Assembly (NCBI RefSeq): GCF_030209445.1
Contig: NZ_JARVSD010000005.1
Location: 1-64,000, forward strand
Direction: 5' to 3'
Origin: Promicromonospora sp. MEB111
GTDB lineage: Bacteria; Actinomycetota; Actinomycetes; Actinomycetales; Cellulomonadaceae
DNA length: 64,000 bases
Shown here: positions 33,868-42,404 of the stretch, piece by piece
How positions within the stretch are numbered: position 1 is the first letter of the stretch
Layout of the letters: every line of letters begins with the position of its first letter
Translations under genes and position numbers: made by a program
Notes under the pieces: model-generated
What the model was told of the DNA's origin: nothing
What the model saw: the letters and a program-made list of their open reading frames with translations, nothing else
Databases searched by the model: none

Positions 33868-34230
33868 TCACGCCGGAGAGATGCGCAGGGTCGCGGCGCG
33901 GGCTGTCCGGCCGACGGCGAAGGAGGCGGGCGCCCCGTACCTGCTCCGGTACGCCGCGTCCACCGCTGGCGCGGCCTCTGGCGCCGCGGGCTCGAAGCGG
34001 ACCGCGACGGTCTCGCCGGCCACGCGCACGCGTCCCTCGCCGTGGCGGATCGCGGCGCGATACCACTGCGACGTCGTGCCCCGCTGCGACCGGACGTAGA
34101 GCTCGCCGTCGACGAGCACCATGCCGACCTCGACCTCAAGGGCGTCCGGGCCGGCGGGGCCGGCCGAGAGGTGCAGGGAGAACGCGTCGCGGAGCACCGC
34201 CTGCGTGGCTGCGGTCCAGGGCGCCGTCAC
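33868..34230 (-). CDS. DUF2255-like protein
   Basis: 120 aa. EVEVGMVLVDGELYVRSQRGTTSQWYRAAIRHGEGRVRVAGETVAVRFEPA is typical of DUF2255, a small family related to flavin-reductase or nitroreductase-associated split barrels. The GTG start at 34230 overlaps the stop of the upstream XRE regulator gene by 4 nt (GTGA), so the two are translationally coupled. Function unknown. Confidence 0.7.
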   Translation of the reverse strand: MTAPWTAATQAVLRDAFSLHLSAGPAGPDALEVEVGMVLVDGELYVRSQRGTTSQWYRAAIRHGEGRVRVAGETVAVRFEPAAPEAAPAVDAAYRSRYGAPASFAVGRTARAATLRISPA

Positions 34231-35102
34231 GCCGACTCCGTGGCCGCGCTCGTTGCCTCCGCGGACGCTGTCCACGAGGCCAGGATGCGCAGCGCCTCGT
34301 CGGACGGCGACCCCGCCTCGGCGGTGAGCACCATCAGCCGCTGCCCGCTGCCGTCCGGGCTGGACCAGGTGTCGCAGTCGAGCGTCAGGTCGCCGACCAC
34401 GCGGTGCCGGTACTGCTTGGTGCCGTACGTGGCACTGTTCACGCGGTGCTCGGCCCACCAGCGGCGGAAGTCGGGGTCGGCCACGGCGAGCTCGCCGACG
34501 AGCCGGGCGAGCTCGGGGTCGTCGGGGTCGGCGGCGGCTTCCATGCGCAGCGCGGCGACGGCGTCCCGCGCGTCGTGCTCCCACCGGACGTTGAGCGCGC
34601 GAACGGTCGGGTCGGTGAAGAGCAGGCGGACGTAGTTGCGCCGCGGCGCGGGGATCTCGCCGAAGTCGACGAAGAGGGCGACCGCCGCGGCGTTCCAGGC
34701 GAGGACGTCCATGCGCTTGCCGAGCACGATCGCCGGCGTGTCGGTGAGCTGGTCGAGCAGCCGCCGCATCGCCGGGCGCAGGGCCTGCCGGGCACGGCGG
34801 CGACGGGGCCGGGCATCGGCCTTGCCGGCGACCTCGTAGAGGTAGCGCTGCTGGTCCTCGTCGAGGCGGAGGGCCGACGAGAGCGTGGCGAGCACCGAGG
34901 CGGACGCGGCGACGCGACCCTGTTCGAGGCGGGTGTAGTAGTCCACGCTGATCGCCGCGAGCTGGGCCACCTCCTCACGGCGCAGCCCGGGCACCTTGCG
35001 CCGGGACAGGGTCTCGGGGAGGCCGGCGGCGTGGGGATCGAGCTCGGCCCGGCGGGCCTTGAGGAACGCACCGAGCTCTTCCGGATCGACGGGTGGGGTC
35101 AT
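34227..35102 (-). CDS. XRE family regulator with MmyB ligand-binding domain
   Basis: 291 aa. HTH at about 10-80: LGAFLKARRAELDPHAAGLPETLSRRKVPGLRREEVAQLAAISVDYYTRLEQGRVAASASVLATLSSALRLDEDQQRYLYEVAG. A PAS-like MmyB domain follows (RLLDQLTDTPAIVLGKRMDVLAWNAAAVALFVDF...NYVRLLFTDP). Such regulators commonly repress a divergent oxidoreductase or hydrolase gene; here an alpha/beta hydrolase diverges 104 nt away. CAGAAT 7 nt before ATG 35102 suggests a leaderless start. The DUF2255-like gene is coupled behind it. Confidence 0.9.
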   Translation of the reverse strand: MTPPVDPEELGAFLKARRAELDPHAAGLPETLSRRKVPGLRREEVAQLAAISVDYYTRLEQGRVAASASVLATLSSALRLDEDQQRYLYEVAGKADARPRRRRARQALRPAMRRLLDQLTDTPAIVLGKRMDVLAWNAAAVALFVDFGEIPAPRRNYVRLLFTDPTVRALNVRWEHDARDAVAALRMEAAADPDDPELARLVGELAVADPDFRRWWAEHRVNSATYGTKQYRHRVVGDLTLDCDTWSSPDGSGQRLMVLTAEAGSPSDEALRILASWTASAEATSAATESA

Positions 35103-35206
35103 ACGGACCATTCTGCGAGCGTGCGGGACGGCGTGGGAGGGCAGGATCCTTCCCCGGGAGGAACCCGACGCTGTTGCGGAGCGAGCGAGCGGCACAACCT
35201 GGTCGC

Positions 35207-36130
35207 ATGAACCGAACAGACGTCATCTTCGACAGCGCCGGCATCTCCCTCGCCGGCCACCTCTACCTTCCGTCGTCCGACGCCGCCGCCCCGGTCCCCG
35301 CGGTTGTGGTCGGACACCCCGGGACCGGCGTCAAGGAGCAGACCGCCGGGACGTACGCGGCGCGTCTGGCCGAGCAGGGCTTCGTCACCCTCGCCTTCGA
35401 TGCCGCCTACCAGGGCGAGAGCGGTGGGCTGCCGCGCGGGCTCGAGGATCCCGCCCACCGCGTCGAGGACCTCAAGGCGGCGGTCTCGTACCTCGCCACC
35501 CGCCCCGAGGTGGACGCCGGGCGGATCGGGATGCTCGGCATCTGCGCCTCGGGCGGCTACGGCATCGCGGCGACGGCGGGCGACCACCGGGTGCGAGCAC
35601 TGGCCACCGTGAGCGGCGTCGACGTCGGGCGCCAGTTCCGCGAGGGTGCCGACGGGTCCCAGCCCTCGACCGTCGTCCAGGGGATGCTCGACGCCGCCGC
35701 GGTCGCCCGTACCGCCGAGGCGCGCGGCGAGGGCACGGGCATGTTCCCGGTCTTCCCGGGAACCGCGGAGGAGGCCCGGGCGCTCGGCGGCCGGCACGGC
35801 TTCGAGGGCTTCGAGTACTACCGCACGGAGCGAGGCGCGCACCCGCGTTCCGCCACGGAGTTCACCTGGTCGAGCGTCGACCGCATCGCGACCTCCGACC
35901 AGTTCCGGTTCGTCGGCCTGATCGCGCCGCGACCGCTGCTCGTCGTCCAGGGGACGGAGGCGGTGACCAAGCACATGGGCACCCTCGCCTTCGCCGAGGC
36001 GCACGAGCCCAAGGAGCTCCACTGGATCGAGGGCGCCAGCCACGTCGACCTCTACGACAGGCCCGGGTTCGTCGGACCGGTCGTCGAGAAGCTGACCGGG
36101 TTCTTCACCCAGGGGCTCGCTGCGGCGTAG
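35207..36130 (+). CDS. Alpha/beta hydrolase (YcjY/DLH-like)
   Basis: 307 aa. VIFDSAGISLAGHLYLPSSDAAAPVPAVVVGHPGTGVKEQTAGTYAARLAEQGFVTLAFDAAYQGESGG is the usual opening. The nucleophile motif GICASGGY contains the Ser. The Asp/His candidates lie in LLVVQGTEAVT and EGASHVDLYD. Likely controlled by the divergent XRE-MmyB regulator. The stop lies within the last 26 bp of the convergent P450 gene. Confidence 0.9.
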   Translation: MNRTDVIFDSAGISLAGHLYLPSSDAAAPVPAVVVGHPGTGVKEQTAGTYAARLAEQGFVTLAFDAAYQGESGGLPRGLEDPAHRVEDLKAAVSYLATRPEVDAGRIGMLGICASGGYGIAATAGDHRVRALATVSGVDVGRQFREGADGSQPSTVVQGMLDAAAVARTAEARGEGTGMFPVFPGTAEEARALGGRHGFEGFEYYRTERGAHPRSATEFTWSSVDRIATSDQFRFVGLIAPRPLLVVQGTEAVTKHMGTLAFAEAHEPKELHWIEGASHVDLYDRPGFVGPVVEKLTGFFTQGLAAA

Positions 36131-37418
36131 CCGCAGCGTCTCCCACGCCGTGGTCGGCGGCCCGCCAGGTCACGGGGAGCCGCTCGGCGTGCCGCACCCA
36201 CGCCGAGGACGCCCAGGGCAGGTCACCGGGTGACCCGGTCAGCTGCACGTCCATGTGCCGCAGGAGCTGGTCGACGGCGGTGCGGGCGATCAGCCGGGCC
36301 AGCCGGGGTGCCGGGCAGGCGTGCGGCCCGGTGCCCCAGGACAGGTGGGAGCGGTTGTCGACCTCGTCCCACACGTCGCCGGTGTGCACGGCCGGATCCC
36401 GGTTCGCCGCGGCGATCGCCAGGACCAGGGCGTCGCCCTTGCGGATCCGGTGCCCGCCGAGCTCCATGTCCGTGAGGGCGAACCGCGGCGCGGGCGACTG
36501 GGCGATGGGGGACCTGCGCCACAGGACCTCGTCGAGCGTGCCGTCGAGCGTGAGGCGGCCGCCGGCGACCCGGGCGGCGAGGCTCCGGTCCGCCAGGATC
36601 TGGTGCAGCGTCTGCGTGATCCACGCGGTGAGGAAGATGGCCGCCGCGCTGACGGGCACGATCGCGCTGCTGGCGATCTCGCCGTCGTGCGCGAAGTTCT
36701 TGTGGACCGCGAGGTACGAGACCAGGTCCTGCCCGCCGTCCTCCCGCCGCTGGCGGATGTGCTCCAGGACGATCGCCGCGGTGTTCGCCTGGGCCTGGGC
36801 GACCTGGTCGCCGTCGCCGCTCACCAGGGCCGCGGCGTCGGCCATGAGCATGGCCCCGGTCTCCAGGTCGAACCCGAGCGTGGTGGTCATCGCGAGGAAC
36901 CCGATGGGCCGGCAGTAGGCCTTGACCAGGTCACCGCTCCCGGACGGGCCCATCCGGTCGATGACGCGCTCGCACATGTCCGTGGTCCGCTCGCGGACCA
37001 CCCGCTCGTCGAGGGCGGCCAGGGCGTCGTCCAGCGGCTCGCGCAGCCGCTTCCGCTCGTCGCCGTCGTGGTAGAAAGCCGTCGGGCGCGGCTCCGCCGG
37101 GGTGTAGGTGCCGATCGCCGTGCCGGCGGGCAGCAGGTTCTCGGCGTTCCACCGCCAGTTGGCCGCGTTCCTGCTGAAGTCGAACTCGGAGCGCATCACG
37201 TGACAGTTCTCGGAGTGCCCCAGGACCAGCCACGCCGGGATCACGACGTCGTCCTTGCGCTCGATCTCGATCGGCGCCACCGGGCCCCACTGCGCACGCA
37301 ACCGGGCGTAGTGCTCCTGGGGGTCCGGGCTGCTGGTGATCTCGGTCAGGGAGGTGAGCCCGGTGTGGCTCTCCAGCGAGGCCGTGCTCCGGGTCGTCTG
37401 CGGGATCATGGGCGACAT
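36105..37418 (-). CDS. Cytochrome P450, CYP157-like, second copy without ExxR
   Basis: 437 aa. Clearly paralogous to the enzyme at 13417-14688 throughout (SLTEITSSPDPQEHYARLRAQWGPVAPIEIE; SHLSWGTGPHACPAPR). Haem Cys368. K-helix DEVLWRRSPIAQ, with Glu297 kept and Trp300 in the Arg position. I-helix SAAAIFLTAWITQTL without the acid/Thr pair. Conservation of ExxW in both copies argues against a sequencing or mutational accident. Start 37418 follows GATCGT by 6 nt; ATG 37409 is an alternative. Substrate and redox partners unknown. It overlaps the hydrolase gene by 26 bp. Confidence 0.88.
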   Translation of the reverse strand: MSPMIPQTTRSTASLESHTGLTSLTEITSSPDPQEHYARLRAQWGPVAPIEIERKDDVVIPAWLVLGHSENCHVMRSEFDFSRNAANWRWNAENLLPAGTAIGTYTPAEPRPTAFYHDGDERKRLREPLDDALAALDERVVRERTTDMCERVIDRMGPSGSGDLVKAYCRPIGFLAMTTTLGFDLETGAMLMADAAALVSGDGDQVAQAQANTAAIVLEHIRQRREDGGQDLVSYLAVHKNFAHDGEIASSAIVPVSAAAIFLTAWITQTLHQILADRSLAARVAGGRLTLDGTLDEVLWRRSPIAQSPAPRFALTDMELGGHRIRKGDALVLAIAAANRDPAVHTGDVWDEVDNRSHLSWGTGPHACPAPRLARLIARTAVDQLLRHMDVQLTGSPGDLPWASSAWVRHAERLPVTWRAADHGVGDAAATPQRAPG

Positions 37419-37450
37419 CTGACCACGATCGTCGGGCGCGCCGGAAGGCC

Positions 37451-38632
37451 TCAGGATTTCTCATCTCGAACACTGGTCACCGTCTCGGGCCGCTTCTGCC
37501 GGGCGAAGCGGGCCGGCAGGTCGGGCCCGTCCCACACCTGGATGGCACGCCAGATCGACGCTGCGACCGGCACGGCGAGGACGGCGCCGGTGATGCCGGC
37601 GAGCACCGTGCCCGCGGTCAGGGCGAACAGGATGACGAGCGGGTGCAGGCGCAGGGTCCGGCCCATCACGATCGGCTGGAGGAAGTCGCCCTCGAGCTGG
37701 TTCACGGCGATGACGATCGCGACCACGACGAGTGCCTCGACCGGCCCGACGGCGACGAGCGTGACCAGGGCCGCGAGGATGCCGGCCACCGTGGCGCCGA
37801 CCAGGGGGATGAACGCGAGCAGGAAGACGAGCACGGACAGCGGGACGACGAGCGGCACGCCCACGATCGCGAGGCCGATCCCGATGCCGATCGCGTCGAC
37901 CAGCGCCACGATCGCCGTGCCGCGCACGTAGCCGCCGAGCGTGCTGACGGTTGCGCTGCCCACGCGCTGCCCGCGTTCGTAGCGATGGCCCTCGAAGGGT
38001 CGCAGCAGGAACTCCCACATCGCCGGCCCGTCCTTCAGGAAGAAGAACAGGACGACGATCATGATGAAGAAGCCCGCGATGAAGTCGGCGGTCTGGGAGA
38101 CGCCCGCGATGGCGCCGGAACCCACGGCGTCGGACTGCAGCAGGTTCAACGCGGACTCCCGCACCGACGCGATCTGCTCGTCGGTGATGTCGAAGGGCAG
38201 GTCCTGGACGTAGGCCTCGAGGGAGTCGAAGCCGTCGAGCGCCTGCCGGACCAGCTCGTCCCACTGGTCCACGACGGCCCGCACCACGAGCCACACGATC
38301 GCGGACAGCAGCGCGACCAGGGCCAGGAGCGCGACCCACGTCGCCAGCAGCGAGGGCCACCCGCGGCGGCGCAGGAACGACACCAGCGGGGAGATGGCTG
38401 CCGCCAGCACGAGCGCGATGAGCACGGGGATGACGACGAGGGTCAGGCGGGTGCCCACGTACCCGAAGACGACGACGACCGCGACGACCGCGAGGATCTG
38501 CAGCGACCGGGTGCCGACGCGGCCGAACCCGTCGGACCACAGCCGGGACGCCGGGCTCCGGGCGGGCTCGGCAGACTGCTCCAGGGTGACTGGGCGGGCG
38601 GGGGGCGGTGTACGTCGGCCGAAGAGACCCAT
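37451..38632 (-). CDS. AI-2E/PerM family transporter
   Basis: 393 aa. Eight TM helices in the AI-2E (TqsA/PerM) pattern: two N-terminal helices (LQILAVVAVVVVFGYVGTRLTLVVIPVLIALVLAAAISPLVSFL), the long periplasmic-type amphipathic segment, FFIMIVVLFFFLKDGPAMWEFLLRPF, and a C-terminal block with IAVNQLEGDFLQPIVMGRTLRLHPLVILFALTAG. Substrates vary between quorum signals and ions. GGAGG sits 8 nt before the ATG at 38632. It is followed 33 nt later by the CYP157-like P450 on the same strand. Confidence 0.93.
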   Translation of the reverse strand: MGLFGRRTPPPARPVTLEQSAEPARSPASRLWSDGFGRVGTRSLQILAVVAVVVVFGYVGTRLTLVVIPVLIALVLAAAISPLVSFLRRRGWPSLLATWVALLALVALLSAIVWLVVRAVVDQWDELVRQALDGFDSLEAYVQDLPFDITDEQIASVRESALNLLQSDAVGSGAIAGVSQTADFIAGFFIMIVVLFFFLKDGPAMWEFLLRPFEGHRYERGQRVGSATVSTLGGYVRGTAIVALVDAIGIGIGLAIVGVPLVVPLSVLVFLLAFIPLVGATVAGILAALVTLVAVGPVEALVVVAIVIAVNQLEGDFLQPIVMGRTLRLHPLVILFALTAGTVLAGITGAVLAVPVAASIWRAIQVWDGPDLPARFARQKRPETVTSVRDEKS

Positions 38633-38782
38633 CGCCTGTCCTCCTTGTGCGGCTGGTACCGACCGTGCCGACGCTAGTGCGGTCGCGCCCAGGTCGCGAG
38701 ACGTGACCGATGAATCTCCTGGTCGAACCAGGTCTACGGATGGTCTCGTTCTCGTCCGACCCTCGTCCACCCAGGAGCTGTC

Positions 38783-39454
38783 ATGCGACTGCTGCTCACC
38801 TCGGCAGGCATCAGGAACTCGACCATCCGCGACGCGCTGCTCGGTCTTCTCGGCCGGCCGGTCGCCGAGTGCCGCGCCCTCTGCATCCCGACGGCGATGT
38901 ACGGGCACCCCCAGGTGGGACCAGGAACCGGGGCGTGGAGGTTCATCGCCGGCCGGTCGGACGAGCCCATGACCGAGCTGGGCTGGAAGTCCGTGGGCGT
39001 CCTGGAGCTCACCGCGCTGCCCTCGATCGACGAGCAGCACTGGGTGCCGCTGGTCCGGGACGCCGACGTCCTGCTCGTGTCGGGCGGCGACGCCCTGTAC
39101 CTGAGCCACTGGATGCGAGAGTCCGGCTTCGCCGGGCTCCTGCCGTCGTTGACCGAGACGGTGTACGTGGGGATGAGCGCGGGCAGCATGGTGCTGACAC
39201 CGCGCATCGGTCAGGACTTCGTCGAGTGGACGCCCCCGTCGGGCGACGACACCACGCTCGGGGTCGTCGACTTCTCGATCTTCCCGCACGTCGACCACCC
39301 GATGCTGCCGGAGAACACGATGGCGGCCGCGGAGAAGTGGGCGGCCGGGCTCGGCGGTCCGGCTTACGCGATCGACGACGACACCGCCATCGCGGTGGTC
39401 GACGGCGCGGTCGAGGTCGCTTCGGAGGGGCAGTGGAGGTACCTCAACGGCTGA
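38783..39454 (+). CDS. Peptidase E-like protein (type 1 glutamine amidotransferase fold, S51)
   Basis: 223 aa. MRLLLTSAGIRNSTIRDALLGLLG, DADVLLVSGGDALYLSHWM, and the nucleophile elbow VGMSAGSMVL with Ser, then DFSIFPHVDHPMLPEN with the candidate His. S51 enzymes cleave Asp-X dipeptides or cyanophycin fragments; this subtype is generally uncharacterised. AGGAG lies 6 nt before the ATG. It diverges from the AI-2E gene over 150 nt. Confidence 0.88.
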   Translation: MRLLLTSAGIRNSTIRDALLGLLGRPVAECRALCIPTAMYGHPQVGPGTGAWRFIAGRSDEPMTELGWKSVGVLELTALPSIDEQHWVPLVRDADVLLVSGGDALYLSHWMRESGFAGLLPSLTETVYVGMSAGSMVLTPRIGQDFVEWTPPSGDDTTLGVVDFSIFPHVDHPMLPENTMAAAEKWAAGLGGPAYAIDDDTAIAVVDGAVEVASEGQWRYLNG

Positions 39455-39457
39455 GCC

Positions 39458-39496
39458 GGCGGGGACGGCCCGGCTCGGGCCCGGTCCGTCCCCGCC
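39458..39496. terminator. Bidirectional terminator
   Basis: GGCGGGGACGG (39458-39468) and CCGTCCCCGCC (39486-39496) pair perfectly; the loop contains a further GGGCCC. It separates two convergent genes. Confidence 0.7.
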
Positions 39497-39518
39497 TCGC
39501 CCAGCCCCTGACCTCGGC

Positions 39519-39953
39519 CTACTCGGCGAGCTGGGCCTGCAGCGCGACGCCGTCCATGAGGTACCACATGTGCTTGAACCGGCCGTCGACGACCTCGTAG
39601 AACGCGGTCTCGGCGAAGGTCACGGTCGCTCCGGTCGGTGCGAGACCGTTCCACTCCGCCACCGGGGTCCCGGTGTCGACGAGGCGGGCCGCCACATGGG
39701 TGCCGTCGACCAGGAGCTCCTGGAGCTCCCAGGACAGGTCGGGGACGGCATCGGTGTGCCGGCGGAACTCGGCCACCATGTCGTCCCGGGAGACCGGTGT
39801 GCCGTTCATGATGACCTCGTCGTGCGCGAACTCGTCCATGCGGTCGAAGTCGCGGTTGTTCGCCAGCTCGATGTAGCGGCGGTAGAAGTCGCGGAGCTCG
39901 TCGGGGGTCATCCCTGCGGTCTGCGGCGCCGTTCCTGTCGTGTCAGTGCTCAT
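39519..39953 (-). CDS. SnoaL/ester cyclase-like NTF2 fold protein
   Basis: 144 aa. MTPDELRDFYRRYIELANNRDFDRMDEFAHDEVIMNGTPVSRDDMVAEFRRHTDAVPDLSWELQELLVDGTHVAARLVDTGTPVAEWNGLAPTGATVTFAETAFYEVVDGRFKHMWYLMDGVALQAQL matches the SnoaL-like polyketide cyclase/ester cyclase group. Members bind small hydrophobic ligands. Start 39953 follows the family; a further upstream Met has no support. It diverges from an XRE regulator gene (103 nt), which probably controls it. Confidence 0.85.
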   Translation of the reverse strand: MSTDTTGTAPQTAGMTPDELRDFYRRYIELANNRDFDRMDEFAHDEVIMNGTPVSRDDMVAEFRRHTDAVPDLSWELQELLVDGTHVAARLVDTGTPVAEWNGLAPTGATVTFAETAFYEVVDGRFKHMWYLMDGVALQAQLAE

Positions 39954-40056
39954 GCCGACAAGTCTTGCTGCGCGTCCGCCGCGGCATAAGGGACCGGGCG
40001 AGGGGCGTACTGGCAGGGCCACCCTCCGCCTCGCGGGCCCGTGATACGACTGGGAC

Positions 40057-40899
40057 GTGGTCGTGAACTCCCGAGAGCTCGCCGGCAGCCTGCGCGTGTG
40101 GCGCGACAGGGTGTCGCCCGCCGACGCGGGACTGTCCGCGGGCCCGCGGCGGCGCGTTCCGGGCCTGCGCCGTCAGGAGGTCGCGGAGCTCGCGGGTCTC
40201 TCGGTCGAGTACCTCGCCCGCCTGGAGCAGGGTCGGGCCGGGCAGCCGTCGAGCTCGGTGCTGATGTCGCTGGCCCGGGTGCTCCGGCTGTCCGACCAGG
40301 AGCGGAGGCACCTGTTCCGGCTGGCGGACCAGGCCGAGCCGCTGCCGGGCCAGATCAAGCGCCACATCACACCCAGCGTCCAGCGCATCCTGGACCGTCT
40401 GACCGACACGCCCGTCACGGTCGTCGACGCGTCGTGGCAGTGTGTGCTCTCCAACGCCATGGGCTACGCGCTGACCGGTGACACGACGGCGCTGCCGCAG
40501 CGGGAGCAGAACCTCGCGTGGACCACGTTCATGAACACGCCGACCCGGTACGTGCGCACCGACGAGGAGGAACGGCTCCTACGCCTGGAGGTTGTCGCCG
40601 ACCTCCGCGAGGCGTGGGTGCGCTACCCGCAGGACACCCTGCTGCGTGGGCTCATCGCGGAGCTCCAGGACGTGAGTCCCGACTTCGCGGAGCTGTGGGC
40701 GAGGCGGGTGCCGCCGCAGCCCGCCCCGGTGAGCAGGACTTTCCTGCACCCCGACATCGGGCCGATCACCCTCGACTGCGACATCCTCACCGTCCGGGAC
40801 AGCGACCTGCGCCTGCTCGTCTACACGGCCGGACCCGGCACCGAGGCCGCAGGGCAGATCGAGCTCCTCGCGACGATCGGCGTCCAGCGGTTCGGCTGA
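40057..40899 (+). CDS. XRE family regulator with MmyB domain, second copy
   Basis: 280 aa. HTH: LAGSLRVWRDRVSPADAGLSAGPRRRVPGLRRQEVAELAGLSVEYLARLEQGRAGQPSSSVLMSLARVLRLSDQERRHLFRLAD. The MmyB domain follows (RILDRLTDTPVTVVDASWQCVLSNAMGYAL...NLAWTTFMNTPTRYVR). Same architecture as 34227-35102. The GTG at 40057 is preceded by TACGAC 6 nt upstream, giving a leaderless start. Divergent partner: the SnoaL-like gene. Confidence 0.9.
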   Translation: MVVNSRELAGSLRVWRDRVSPADAGLSAGPRRRVPGLRRQEVAELAGLSVEYLARLEQGRAGQPSSSVLMSLARVLRLSDQERRHLFRLADQAEPLPGQIKRHITPSVQRILDRLTDTPVTVVDASWQCVLSNAMGYALTGDTTALPQREQNLAWTTFMNTPTRYVRTDEEERLLRLEVVADLREAWVRYPQDTLLRGLIAELQDVSPDFAELWARRVPPQPAPVSRTFLHPDIGPITLDCDILTVRDSDLRLLVYTAGPGTEAAGQIELLATIGVQRFG

Positions 40900-40916
40900 C
40901 CGGTACGGGTCTCGTC

Positions 40917-40994
40917 GTGAGCGACGAGCAGTGGAACGACATCTTCCGCTCGGTGCGAGACGCGGGCCACGGTCCCTGGATCTGTCCGGTGTGA
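40917..40994 (+). CDS. Possible 25-aa small protein
   Basis: GTG at 40917 to TGA at 40994 encodes a 25-residue acidic-to-aromatic peptide beginning VSDEQWNDIFRSVRD and ending in WICPV. It lies in the gap between the XRE regulator and dnaB, with good codon use but no clear ribosome site. It could be chance or the remnant of a longer gene. Confidence 0.3.
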   Translation: MSDEQWNDIFRSVRDAGHGPWICPV

Positions 40995-41039
40995 CCTCCG
41001 GCGTCCCAGGTCAGCCCAGCGCCTCGTCGACACCAGGGC

Positions 41040-42404
41040 TCACACCTGCATGTCCACGAAGCGCTGGTAGTGGCCCTGGAACGCGACCGTGATCACGTCG
41101 GTGGGGCCGTTACGGTGCTTGGCCACGATCAGGTCGGCCTCGCCGGCGCGCGGCGACTCCTTCTCGTAGGCGTCCTCGCGGTGCAGCAGGATCACGACGT
41201 CGGCGTCCTGCTCGATGGAGCCCGACTCACGGAGGTCCGACATCTGCGGCTTCTTGTCGCTGCGCTGCTCGGCGCCACGGTTGAGCTGCGAGATGGCGAT
41301 GACGGGCACCTCGAGCTCCTTCGCGAGCAGCTTGAGCGACCGCGAGAACTCGGAGACCTCCTGCTGACGCGACTCGACGCGCTTGCCGGACGACATGAGC
41401 TGGAGATAGTCGATGACCACGAGCTTGAGGTCGTGCTTCTGCTTGAGGCGCCGGCACTTGGCCCGGATCTCCATCAGCGACATGTTGGGCGAGTCGTCGA
41501 TGAACAGCGGCGCGTCGGAGACCTTGCCCATGGTGGCGGCGAGCTTCTGCCAGTCCCCGTCGTCCATGTTGCCGCTGCGCATCTTGGTCAGCGGCACGCG
41601 GGCCTCGGCGGCGAGCATTCGCATGACGATCTCGTTGCGGCTCATCTCCAGGGAGAAGATGACGGAGGCCATGTCGTGGTGGATGGCCGCATGAGAAGCG
41701 ACGTTAATTCCCAAAACGGACTTTCCCACGGCCGGCCGGGCCGCGACGACGATCATCTGACCGCCGTGCAGGCCGTTGGTCAGCCGGTCGAAGTCGGAGT
41801 ACCCCGTCGGCACACCGGTGAGCCCCTCGCCGCGGCCCTGCGCGGCGTCGATCTCGTCGAAGGTCGGCCCGATGATCTCGGCGAGCGGCAGGTAGTCCTC
41901 GGACGCGCGCCGCTCGGTCACGGCGTAGACCTCGGCCTGCGCGTTGTTGACGACGTCGTCCACCTCGCCGCCGTCGGTGGCGTAGCCCATCTGCACGATG
42001 CGGGTGCCGGCCTCCACCAGGCGGCGCATGATGGCGCGCTCGCGCACGATCTTGGCGTAGTACCCGGCGTTGGCGGCCGTGGGCACGCCCGCCATGAGGT
42101 CGTGGATGTACGGGGCGCCGCCCACGCGGGCGTGCTCACCCCGACGCTGCAGCTCGGCGACCACGGTGATGGCGTCGGCGGGCTCGCCGCGACCGTAGAG
42201 GTCGATGATCGCGTCGTAGATCGCCTCGTGCGCGGGGCGGTAGAAGTCGTTGCCGCGGATCTGCTCGATCACGTCGGCGATCGCGTCCTTGGACAGCAGC
42301 ATGCCGCCCAGCACGCTCATCTCGGCGGGGACGTCCTGCGGCGGCGTCCGGTCGAGGCCGGGGCTCCCGCCGGAGTAGCTCGACTCGAGCTCCTCGATCG
42401 ACAT
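41040..42404 (-). CDS. dnaB: Replicative DNA helicase
   Basis: 454 aa. Hexameric 5'-3' helicase of the replisome. N-terminal domain from about 20 (PPQDVPAEMSVLGGMLLSKDAIADVIEQIRGNDFYRPAHEAIYDAIIDLYGRGEPADAITV). RecA-like motor with Walker A VVAARPAVGKSVLG, SLEMSRNEIVMRM, Walker B LVVIDYLQLM, ISQLNRGAEQR and ESGSIEQDADVVILLHRED. No intein interrupts it. ATG 42404 gives the normal family length. In many actinobacteria dnaB lies directly behind rplI; here it is 16 kb away in the opposite orientation. Confidence 0.97.
   Translation of the reverse strand: MSIEELESSYSGGSPGLDRTPPQDVPAEMSVLGGMLLSKDAIADVIEQIRGNDFYRPAHEAIYDAIIDLYGRGEPADAITVVAELQRRGEHARVGGAPYIHDLMAGVPTAANAGYYAKIVRERAIMRRLVEAGTRIVQMGYATDGGEVDDVVNNAQAEVYAVTERRASEDYLPLAEIIGPTFDEIDAAQGRGEGLTGVPTGYSDFDRLTNGLHGGQMIVVAARPAVGKSVLGINVASHAAIHHDMASVIFSLEMSRNEIVMRMLAAEARVPLTKMRSGNMDDGDWQKLAATMGKVSDAPLFIDDSPNMSLMEIRAKCRRLKQKHDLKLVVIDYLQLMSSGKRVESRQQEVSEFSRSLKLLAKELEVPVIAISQLNRGAEQRSDKKPQMSDLRESGSIEQDADVVILLHREDAYEKESPRAGEADLIVAKHRNGPTDVITVAFQGHYQRFVDMQV

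Noticed and set aside
36231-37931. Coding frame on the plus strand opposite the second CYP157-like P450 and the AI-2E gene
   Set aside because: Shadow frame; the minus strand carries complete P450 and permease families.
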